This document shows positions 1 to 8,498 of a stretch of DNA of 32,400 bases, piece after piece (within the stretch, counting starts at the first letter, position 1; each line of letters opens with the position of its first letter). The position numbers and the translations under genes were made by a program. The notes below the pieces were generated by a model. It was not told the origin of the DNA. It searched no databases and saw only the letters and a list, made by a program, of their open reading frames with translations. Source of the stretch: Rozella allomycis CSF55 (lineage: Eukaryota > Rozellomycota); contig KE560855.1 in NCBI GenBank assembly GCA_000442015.1, positions 1 to 32,400 of the forward strand, in the 5' to 3' direction.

Positions 1-2507
1 ATTTAAAAGAAAAAGATTTTGTTTTTGCATTAAATTCAAAATCTCAAGTAAAGATTAAATCTAAAAATAGAAAGGAAATTTTAATTGAAAAATGTTTAAA
101 TTTTAAAGAAAATTTATCTTGGAATAAATTTAGAGAATTAGGAATTGGCTATTGGTTAAGAAACGTTGAATCCCTCGTAATAATTTAAACTTATTAAGAA
201 GAGAAAAAAATTGTAGAAAATTTATGTAAAAATATTTATTCAAGTTTGCCTGAAAAAGATCCAATTGGATGTTCATTGTTTTATCTTGCAATGGGAAAGA
301 AAAAGATATTGCAGGGGTTGTGGAGAGCAGCTGTTAATCATCCAGAAAGACAAAAGATGGTTGATTTCTTAAATAATGATTTCAATGATGTCAAATGGAA
401 ATCTTCTGCTTTAAAAAATGCTTATGCTCTACTAGGAAAACAAAGATTTGGTAATTTTACTAGATTGATTTCTATAAATAGAATACGCCGCAGCATTTTT
501 TATTCTTGGAGGTCAAGAGAATGACGCCATAACCATTTGTTTAAGACAATTAAAAGATTATCAATTAGCAATTGTTTTAACTAGACTAATGCATGGTATT
601 ATTTATAATAGTTGTAGATTACTAGGGGATGTTGCATGTAAAGTATTAATTAGAGATCAAATACTACCATTAGTTGAAGATGAATGGTTAATTAACATTT
701 TAAATATTCTTTTGGATAATCCCACAATAGTAAATTATTTATTTTGTTTAAAGAGAATGTTAAAGAATCTCAAATATTGAAAGATCCTTTTCATTGTATT
801 CCATTTCTAAAAGTTCCCATTAATGAAATTGTGAATAATCTTTGTTTAATGAAATGTCATTTTGTAGCAATTTTATTTCTCTATCAAAATGTATTTTATT
901 TCTACATTTAATTTAGAACATTCTACAAGTGGAACTAGATTATGAATTTAATTTTAAAGGGGAATCTAAAGTGAATGGTGAATCTAATGTTAAAGGTGAA
1001 AATGATGCTAATGTTAATATCAATGTTAATGTTAATGATAATTTTGAATTGTTTTATTTGAGAACTGGAATTTATTTTAATCCTAATGATTTAAATCAAC
1101 TTCTTTTTGTTTCTTCTTGTATTAGAAATAATCTCGTTTCAGACCAATTAATAACAATTCTAAACCATTTAGACAATTTAAATAGTTTAAACAATTTGAG
1201 CTATTCCAAGAATATAAATACGTCCAACAATGTAGAATCTAAAGGTTTTATTCCAGAAGTAAATTATGAATTGAATTTCTTTATTTCTCAATATTTAATT
1301 TTTATTTATTCAAAATCTCCAAATTATTACAAATATTCATTTTCAAGAGAATTTCATGGAAACATTGAAAAGATTGTTGAAAATTATTTTCCATTATGTT
1401 CAAACAACAATTTCATTAAAAGATTTAAAAGATTGTACATTTCTTCTTCACCCCCAAATTTAATTCCAATTCAAATTTCAATCCCCTGCAACATTTTCTC
1501 TTTCAATGAATATTTTCTTTCAATTGGCGATGATAAAAATATTTATGAATTTGTAATTGAAGATTTAATGACTTCAAAACAACAATTATTAAACGCTAGT
1601 TTCAGTTTTGAAAAGTTTGACTACAACACCCATGTTGAAATAAAGAAATCTAAAAGTTTTTCAAATTTTCTTCATCTAAAACATAAACACGATAATGAAC
1701 CATTTAAATTCAAAAGAAACATTCATTCTTCTTCAATATCCTTCCATCCAGCTCATCCTGGTAAATATTTAGCTACAACTCCAAATACTCTTCATCTATT
1801 CCAAATATTCGTTGAAAATGATCTCTTTTCAATCAAATTACCTTTGAAGAAACCTTCTCTACTCTTCTTCAATCAAACTGGATCTCTCTTACTTGCATTT
1901 GAATATTCAACTGGCCACTTTTCTCTCGTTAAAATAAACAACACTGTTGATCATTTAACACTAATAAAATCTGCGCGCTTGGATAATCTCAAAGAAATAA
2001 TTCACGCTTCGTTCATCACTGATTACAACGTTGCCATTAAAACTACTTTTGGTTACTACAATCTCAATCTACTCTCTCTTTCAATTAAACAATTCTCTGA
2101 TTTCACTTTTGTTCAAAGAATTCCAAAATCTAACAATCTTTTCATTCAAAAAAGAGACATTTTCTGCGGTAATTGATTTCTTCGTTTAAAACAGAATTTG
2201 TAGATATTGAATCTGGTAAATTTCATGATCTAGGCCAATCATTCAAAAATTTATCATTTATTCACATTCAAAATAACGATTTATTTCTCATCTTTGATGA
2301 TGGTCTCATTCAAGTAATAATTCAACTATCCCCATCAATAAGGTTTGGAATGTTGCGAAAAAGGAATGCAATTATTCCTTTAAAGTCAAATTTTCAGATT
2401 TAGAACTTGATTTCAACACTGAACCACCAAAGTTTTACATTTGGAAAAATATTCTTGGCGTTCTTTTGAAAAATCACATCAAATTAATTCCAATAAATAA
2501 ACAATGA
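1..2507 (+). CDS. RAV1: Rav1/DmX-like (RAVE/rabconnectin) protein, 3' part
   Basis: Large subunit of the RAVE/rabconnectin-3 complex, which promotes V-ATPase assembly on endomembranes (family knowledge). The 5' end lies outside the window; 779 residues are visible after removing six introns at 177-203, 451-481, 730-755, 891-916, 2169-2194 and 2314-2342 (27, 31, 26, 26, 26, 29 nt). All phases agree and the stop is TGA at 2505-2507. Diagnostic Rav1p-C blocks are present: DPIGCSLFYLAMGKKK, GLWRAAVNHPE, then after an intron EYAAAFFILGGQENDAI and CLRQLKDYQLAIVLTR. The downstream part holds a poorly conserved repeat region (SISFHPAHPGKYLAT, FNQTGSLLLAF, DDGLIQVWNV) that looks like the C-terminal beta-propeller of metazoan DMXL proteins. 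An Asn-rich low-complexity stretch lies near 960-1050. Family assignment is sure; propeller assignment is moderate. Confidence 0.9.
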
Positions 2508-2587
2508 ATAAAAAAGTTGTAATCATAATTATAATGCTTTTAATTAATTTTTATTCATTTCTTTAAACTATTCATTTCTTTAAACTG

Positions 2588-3424
2588 TTAATTTCTTTCT
2601 CTGGCTACTTTTAATTCTACAAACTCATTAATATTCCACTCACATATCTGGTCACACACATTTTCATCATCCAACATGAATTTATTCAATCCCCTCTTCT
2701 TTTTCTTTTTGACTATATCTCTATTCTCAATTCTAGGAGCATCCAATTGCACCCTAACCATGCCAGTTCGATAATCAACACCAACTACCCTCCCACTCTT
2801 TTCCCTAGATAATTCAGGCGTACAATCCACAGAAATCTCCCACACCTTATATACTATCCTTGAATTAACCTCGGGGTATTCATTCCCATTAAGTGAATCA
2901 TAATCAACAACACCATTATCACATTCAGAATCATATTTTTCACTGTTGGCAGGCTCATACATTACTTGATCTCCCATTCCCTCTGGCACATACTGGTATA
3001 CTGTTTCGGCTCTAAATACATCATCTTCATATCGGTTAACATTTTCTTTCTTTTCTTTTTCACTCACTGCCTTTGGACGAATTTCAACACTGTCTTTTGT
3101 GCTACTTTTACTTTTCCCTACACTGCGGACTAGGTCAACAGCCTGCGCTAGATTATCAACCTCATCTGTATTAATTAGTATAGTAAGCAATGCATTCTTT
3201 TCTAAATACTTCAACTCAAATTTTTTGGGTAGATTGTATCCATCATGCAACAGTTTAAACTTGCGTCTTTTAAGTAGCTTCCTACTATCGTCGTTTTCCA
3301 GCCTCACTTTCTTTTTCAGGTATCCAATAAGCTTATCTACACTCTTCACGCTCTTTTTTAATATTATTATTTGCTTTGAACCTGTGCTGGGCTCATATAT
3401 GCGAAGAAATGGCGGGTTTTTCAT
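2588..3424 (-). CDS. COIL: Coilin-like protein (Cajal body scaffold)
   Basis: Single-exon, 278 residues. Coilin organises Cajal bodies, where snRNPs mature (family knowledge). The N-terminal ~80 residues fit the coilin ubiquitin-like domain: a basic stretch leads into KLLHDGYNLPKKF and LEKNALLTILI, matching the family pattern of 'dG..LP..E....L...D.L.V'. The middle (~90-185) is charged and probably disordered. The C-terminal part (~190-270) fits the coilin Tudor-like domain: IVYKVWEISVDCTPELSREK followed by SGRVVGVDYRTGMVRVQL, compared with the vertebrate pattern YKvLEL...TPEvS..K.Gri......t..V.i. A lysine run lies near residue 240. It is shorter than vertebrate coilin. It lies 24 bp downstream of the deacetylase stop codon on the same strand. 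Alternative: another Tudor-like nuclear protein, but the two ends together favour coilin. Confidence 0.8.
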   Translation of the reverse strand: MKNPPFLRIYEPSTGSKQIIILKKSVKSVDKLIGYLKKKVRLENDDSRKLLKRRKFKLLHDGYNLPKKFELKYLEKNALLTILINTDEVDNLAQAVDLVRSVGKSKSSTKDSVEIRPKAVSEKEKKENVNRYEDDVFRAETVYQYVPEGMGDQVMYEPANSEKYDSECDNGVVDYDSLNGNEYPEVNSRIVYKVWEISVDCTPELSREKSGRVVGVDYRTGMVRVQLDAPRIENRDIVKKKKKRGLNKFMLDDENVCDQICEWNINEFVELKVARERN

Positions 3425-3448
3425 TACTGAAAATTCAAAAAAGCAAAT

Positions 3449-4307
3449 TTATTGACGAAACATATAAAATATTGCCAACATTGTCATCAGATAGAAAAAT
3501 GAGCTGAATTCAATCGATGAAGCATACGAGTCTGCTGGACGACGAGTATCAGCACCATTGCCACTTCCACCATCTCCAGTTGGTACTCCAGCCCCTCCAT
3601 CAATTCTTTTTCCGATACATTGGTCTAGCCGAAGAATTTTATAGCCCTTGTCGCCAAGATACTTTATAACTTCACCAGTTTGCTTGACACTTTCGTTTAT
3701 AATATCCCTTTGCACCGCAATGAACGACCCTTTAGCTGGCGGGGCAATGGTATCGATAAACTCCTTGTATACAGTTACTACTGCATTTTCACCCAAGTTA
3801 CCAGTATAGTCTCTTGAATCCAGATTAAAATTGGTTGGAATTAAACCCATTTCTTCAACCACAACCTTGTAAATAGGATCAGGAACTCCGCTGTCAATGT
3901 ATGGGAATCTAACAAATTTAACCTTGTATCCATTTGTCACTTTGGAAATACGCTGAAGCTTCTCCTCGATGCTTGCCTTTACAGCTTTCGGGTCACCGCG
4001 AATGTCATCATTGTTAAGGCGGAGCCCTACAATGTGTCTATCGTTTATTGCACTTCGGAGATATGCAAGAATTACGGGATTATTCAGATATTCAACTTTA
4101 ACATGAAATGCAGCCTTGACATCGTTTTTGGCTAAAATTTTCAACAATTCTCCAGTATACAATGAAGGACCATCTATTTTAATGTAATTAAAGGTAGTTA
4201 CCATCAAAAGTGAGTGCGATTTGACCTGCCGACAAGCAGGATTCTGGGATTTCTCCTGCTAACAGCAAATTTAGCCCTGTAATTGCTACAAGTATTGATT
4301 TAAGCAT
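3449..4307 (-). CDS. Polysaccharide (chitin) deacetylase-like protein, catalytic residues degenerate, probable GPI anchor
   Basis: Two exons (4202-4307 and 3449-4173), 28-nt intron 4174-4201, 276 residues. Exon 1 encodes a signal peptide (MLKSILVAITGLNLLLAGEI) and the first half of NodB motif 1. Splicing restores ALTFDDGPSLYTGELL, so motif 1 is intact. The remaining NodB motifs are eroded. The metal-binding H-(S/T)-x-x-H of motif 2 is replaced around GLRLNNDDI, motif 3 RxPYGD reads RFPYIDSG, and the catalytic-His motif reads IAVQRD with Gln in place of His. The C-terminus has a Gly/Ser/Asn-rich spacer and a hydrophobic tail (FFYLMTMLAIFYMF), suggesting a GPI-anchored wall or surface protein. 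It is probably a non-catalytic chitin-binding homologue (inference). A longer N-terminus from an upstream in-frame ATG is possible. Confidence 0.85.
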
Positions 4308-4544
4308 TTGTATAATATCTGTATATTCATTATTTTTCATTAGTTTAATAGCAGCCTTGACGTCCTCATCAAACCTTATTTTATGGATACTTTTTCCTTT
4401 TTAAAGTGACAAGTTTATAACATTATAATTTATTGGAATTATTGACGAGATCCGTCAAAGTGTCATCAAATCTTTTTGATGAGATTGATTTTTCTTTATC
4501 TTCGTTAAAAAAAGGATTGAAAGAAAGTTTGCAATAAGCATCAT
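4308..4544. other. Intergenic region upstream of the deacetylase-like gene
   Basis: This 237-bp gap lies between the deacetylase start codon and the TRAPPC2L stop codon, both genes on the minus strand. It is AT-rich and presumably carries the deacetylase promoter. A minus-strand frame continuous with the deacetylase N-terminus stays open for about 30 codons upstream. The signal-peptide start at 4307 fits a secreted protein better, so I do not extend the gene. No other feature is seen. Confidence 0.5.
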
Positions 4545-4976
4545 TTAATTGAGCAAATATCTATAGTTACTAATGAAATTAACTACTTTCTTGATTTCAG
4601 AATCCTTTGGTGTTGAAGAGTACGAACCGATTAACACAAACTTTATGTTAGTTGCCGTTCGATAACCATGACTAGAATCATTGTTGAGATATTCCTGATT
4701 ACATGTATAAATCTTCAAAATTAAAAATCAAACCGATATAGTTATCTGACTGTTTTAAACGATCTGGTAAATTCGACAAAACAATTATACCTTTTTCCTC
4801 AAATCCATCCAGTGCAAAATGTGCATAGTAATGATACGATAAATCTTCCTTGTCCCCGTAAGTTTTCAAAAATAAGGGATAGTTCGTTCAAGATAAATAA
4901 AAATTATTACCAATCAATTAAAGCTAACAAATTTTCTTACCTTCGAATTTATGACAGCAACAGCTTGAATTCCCAT
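4545..4976 (-). CDS. TRAPPC2L: TRAPPC2L/Tca17-like TRAPP complex subunit
   Basis: Small longin-fold subunit of the TRAPP tethering complex that acts on Golgi/endosomal Rab activation (family knowledge). About 105 residues. Exon 1 (4941-4976) encodes MGIQAVAVINSK; exon 2 begins NYPLFLKTYGDKEDLSYHYY and continues AHFALDGFEEK. Later exons give DNYIGLIFNFEDLYIHGYRT and KFVLIGSYSSTPKDSEIKK. These match TRAPPC2L in order (AVIAKENYPLY, ...F.HY..H.SLD..DEK, YLGLLYPTEDY...GYVT...KFVMV, ..S...LRDNEI). Introns: 4672-4702 (31 nt, canonical), 4764-4790 (27 nt, canonical but stop-free and in frame, so it could be retained) and 4885-4940, which has no AG acceptor. The start codon is only 19 bp from the divergent zinc-finger start codon. 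Confidence 0.85.
4885..4940 (-). other. TRAPPC2L intron 1, donor GTAAG but no AG acceptor
   Basis: Homology requires codon AAG of INSK to join AAC-TAT of NYPLFL. The 56-nt gap starts with a strong GTAAG donor. Its only AG dinucleotides are at the donor itself and 17 nt in; using the latter gives an immediate stop. The frame-correct ends are ...AACG (CG acceptor) or, one codon earlier, ...CTTGA. The last 26 nt of the gap also begin GTAATAAT, which is the modal intron length of this locus. Confidence 0.5.
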
Positions 4977-4995
4977 TTCAGGAATTTACAAAATC

Positions 4996-5832
4996 ATGGA
5001 ATCGAATTGTACATGCCGATGGCAATCCTGCCTTAAAGAATATAACTCACTTGAAGAAATGGTTATCCATATAGAAGATGAGCATGTAACATCAATCGAA
5101 TTTGGATCAGCGTAATTTTGCCCAACTTAGTTAAAAGGCCTATATCCTGTCCATGGGATGATTGTTGGATGGGATGCACATTTACTGATAAAATGTCTCT
5201 TTTACAACATTTAAGAATGGAGCACACTGGCGAAAAGCCATTCCAATGTCCGGGATGTGGAATATTCTTTCCTGCCCGAGGCTCTGTTATTTCTCATGCA
5301 AAACGTCTGCACAGAAAAGGTGTTGAACCATTGTATTGGTCTGCAAAATCAATAATCCAAAAGCGGAAAGAAGAGGCGGAGAAACCATTAGAGGCATTTG
5401 AAGAATTGCCAGACCTTGAGGCTGAAGAAGAGGTAATTTGACGGTTTCCGATTTATAGCTTGATTTTAGTGTTCAACGCAATACAGGACTGACTGACGAT
5501 CTTTTGCAAGTAAATTGATTTCCTTGGTGTAAAAGAACATGCCGAAACGGAAAAAGAGAGAAAAGAACTTTTCAATGTCAAATCTTGAAAATATATCCAA
5601 TTACTTATCATGCTTACTACAGTATCAAAAGGAGATAGATGAAATGGAAGTAATTGTTTGGGTTTATATAATATATTAGTGTAAATTAAACATGCATTCT
5701 GGCTTTATATCCTCTGACCTGTTAAATAGAAAGAAACGGAATTTCAAAGATTTAAAGCTTGAAATTGTTGATTTCACCAAGCACTTATCAGAAATACATC
5801 ATGAAATGATTGATGCCGTAATATCTCATTAA
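4996..5832 (+). CDS. C2H2 zinc-finger protein with C-terminal coiled coil
   Basis: Starts MESNCTCRWQSCLKEYN; three C2H2-type fingers occupy about residues 5-100. Finger 1 is CRWQSC...H..DEH. Finger 2 is CPWDDCWMGC...LQHLRMEHTGEKPFQ, with the canonical TGEKPF linker. Finger 3 is CPGCGIFF...SHAKRLH. The tryptophan between the cysteines recalls the GLI/ZIC style of finger. Three exact 26-nt canonical introns join the frames: 5112-5137, 5433-5458 and 5510-5535. After the third the frame runs into a basic patch (MPKRKKREKNF) and a predicted coiled coil. The last exon (5734-5832) requires an 84-nt intron at 5650-5733, unusually long here. Alternatively the gene ends at 5517 or about 5680, and a separate 46-residue reading frame starts at 5692. 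Likely a DNA-binding regulator; target unknown. Confidence 0.75.
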
Positions 5833-5941
5833 TAATAAACTTGCATTATTTTTTCAACATAAAGAAGCCCTCATCGTACATAGCAACGGAATTCCTTTAG
5901 GTTTTCTTTTTCCCGCTTTCATCTTTAAGCTCATAATACAT

Positions 5942-6706
5942 ATGCCAGGATACTTTGCACCAAAAAATAGTAACCCGCCAAAAGCTGGGGCATACAAACC
6001 TAGGGATAAGACCCGCAAAAAGGAAACATCAAGTAATCATTGATACATCCTTTAAAAGCATTTCGAAAACTTTACGACAGAGGTGATTTCCCAATATCTG
6101 TAAACCATGATGGCAAAGGGAATCGAATGAACTGGAAAGTAACACATCGCCCTAGACAAAAAAGGTTGACATTGAAAAACTCGATTATCACCATTATCTC
6201 CCCTTATTTTTCTCTGGCTTATGCGAGACTGAGGAACCTTATGCTTTCTTGGCAAGGCAAGGAGTCCATGACCTACTGGATAAAGGTGGAGCTAAGATTC
6301 TCCCTGTTGTGCCTCAACTAATAATTCCAATTAAAAGTATCATTATATAAATACAATTTCAGATGCTCTAAATACTAGAAATCCTATGGTGATCTGCACA
6401 ACGTTGAAAGTGATTCAACATTTGGTTGAATCCGCTGAAATGGTCGGGGAAGCATTAGTCCCATACTATAGACAAATTCTTCCAATATTCAATCTTTTCA
6501 AAAATCATAATGGTAAGCATATAGAATGTAGCAGACAAGTAGTGAATCTTGGTGATGGCATTTATTATGCGCAACAGAAACGGGAAAACATCGGCGACCT
6601 AATTCAAGAAACTTTGGAGAAACTCGAACTTAATGGTGGGGAAGATGCCTTCATCAATGTCAAATACATGGTCCCGACTTATGAATCTGTTATTTCGAGA
6701 ATCTGA
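5942..6706 (+). CDS. PACRG: PACRG (parkin co-regulated gene protein), axonemal microtubule protein
   Basis: PACRG is an inner-junction protein of ciliary/flagellar doublet microtubules (family knowledge). Five exons: 5942-6032, 6059-6138, 6165-6336, 6363-6512, 6543-6706; introns of 26, 26, 26 and 30 nt; 218 residues. Conservation is very strong through the whole protein: [94 protein letters not shown] and YMVPTYESV at the C-terminus. The last intron (6513-6542) is stop-free and frame-preserving, but removing it restores NHNVN before LGDGI, as in the family. The N-terminus is shorter than in vertebrates. It implies the organism builds flagellated zoospores. Confidence 0.97.
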
Positions 6707-6868
6707 TAAATAAAATTCAAATAAAATTTAGCTTAGTTTTTAAATAAGTGAAAAAAATTCATTAATGACCCATGATTGATGATAATGAAATAGTATAGTT
6801 TCATCAAGTAGCGAGAGTATTAAGTTATAAGGTGCAAGTAATTTATTTAGGATAATAATTAAATCATT

Positions 6869-8114
6869 TTACATGCTTGAACCTGTAATTAACGATTCAA
6901 GAACAGCCTCGGAACAATGCTGTGATAAGTTATCCTCTGGAAACTGAACTATTGAAGCGAGAAAATCTGATATATTTGGCTGCGTCTCTGATTGTCGGGC
7001 TGGAATACATATGTTTTCACTAATATGAGGAAAAACATGTTTCTCGTCAAGGCTACATAAATTTTCTAATCTTTCTGACATGTTTACTTCTGCATTATTC
7101 CAAGAGTTTTGTGTTTCGGTAAAAGAATTCAATGTATTAGTATTATTCTCCCCGTAAATATTCTCTGGGTGATATGATGGCATCGGTATTCTCTGGGAAC
7201 AGGTACATGTACAACCAGGCAAAGCATTGAAAACTGCATTAAATCCAGGATTTATCGAATTGCAATTATATGTATAATTTATGGGCGGAGAGTATACTGG
7301 GGCATAAAAGGGTGGAAAGGCAGAAAATATAGGCATATTAAAATTGTCTTCCTGTGCCAGATTAAGAAAGGACCTATTGTTTTTAAACTTACCTGCACTA
7401 GGCATAACAGGATGAATCCATTGGGCAATAACTGGGCTTTGAATATCAGTTTCCCTTTTCTTTTTGGGATTAGCATTCGCCTGCGAAATAGATAGCTGTA
7501 ACTCCTCAATGCATGTTTTAACAGCTTCTCTTTTTCTTTCGGATTTCTTTAAACTTAATGACTGGGATCTATTCCTTAAACTATTTATGTGAAATTCATA
7601 TTTCTTTGGCTTATTAAAATGCGATATATTAGGACAAGAATAAGTCCTCGGGCGCATGGGTTCATTATCTTTCGCATTGTCATTACACGGTACTATAGAA
7701 TTTTCTACTTGCAACGCATTTTCTAATGAGTCGCAAGTATCAATAGCAGCGTTAAAATCCACAAAATTTTCTATCTCATTTCTGGTTTCTGTATTCACTT
7801 CATTATCCTTGCAGACTTGAGGACTTCGAAATTTGGAGCGACGATTTTGAAACCTATTAAACAATTTATGGGTATTAATACCAAATTCGAACCGTTTTCT
7901 TGGGCATATTTAACCTTTTTGCTATCTTATCACAATCGTCATGAGTTGGCCTGGGGTCTTTCTTGAATTCCTTAAGTAATTCATTATATTGCTCTGGTGT
8001 AGCCCTATTTCGTTCCTTGGGTACAAAAGGATTGTAGTTTCTAGTTTCTGTTCGTCTTTTATCTTGATGAAATGTTTGAAAGTAATCCGATAGTCTTTTG
8101 AATGTTCGAGGCAT
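6869..8114 (-). CDS. Homeodomain transcription factor
   Basis: Two exons (7882-8114 and 6869-7853), 28-nt intron 7854-7881, 405 residues. The homeodomain lies at about residues 28-88. It runs from RNRATPEQYNELLKEF (helix 1) through DDCDKIAKRLNMPKK (helix 2) to TVRIWFQNRRSKFR (helix 3). The diagnostic W-F-x-N-R-R core is complete and includes Gln50 and Asn51. The intron splits the recognition helix exactly at the invariant Trp codon (TG|G). There is no three-residue loop insertion, so it is a typical rather than TALE homeodomain. The remaining ~310 residues are Asn/Ser/Pro-rich and look disordered, with a Cys-rich patch (GCTCTCSQRIPMP). Nuclear regulator; targets unknown. Confidence 0.92.
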
Positions 8115-8498
8115 TGTTTATGTTCGGGGTTTTAAAATAAATTACAAAATTTAAATAGTTCCTTTACTTTAATAATAGTTCTTAAATTTAGACGTTGTAA
8201 TTAGATATTCTTGGGTGAATTAAATACCGTAATTATCAAAAAGATGAATCCTTCTTTTTTAATCTTTTTATCGCGACAAAAATATTAAAGGCACTGTGAG
8301 CACAGAGCGTAGATTCCTATGGACTTCTGGGAGTTAGAGAAAATGTTTCAAATATTTGTAGTACATCAAAGATTCAAAATAACTTTATATGATAAAAATT
8401 AAAAAGAATATGAAATATATGGCGATTTTGACCAGGTAAAATTGATTGAAACATCCAAATAGAACTTTCTCTATTCTATAGAAAAGAATTTATTAAAG
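8115..8498. other. Intergenic region upstream of the homeodomain gene
   Basis: This 384-bp AT-rich region separates the homeodomain start codon from the stop codon of the attractin-like gene; both are on the minus strand. It presumably carries the homeodomain promoter and the attractin-like 3' UTR. I see no coding frame, tRNA or repeat in it. Confidence 0.5.

Noticed and set aside
589..780. Short intron GTATTA...GTAG just after LMHG in the Rav1-like gene
   Set aside because: Removing it (22 nt) shifts into stops, whereas the unspliced frame continues into the expected conserved segment.
3099..3455. Open frame of 118 codons on the plus strand
   Set aside because: Antisense to coilin; composition and lack of any domain mark it as a shadow frame.
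4812..5036. Plus-strand frame of 74 codons
   Set aside because: It overlaps TRAPPC2L exons on the other strand, whose homology is clear.
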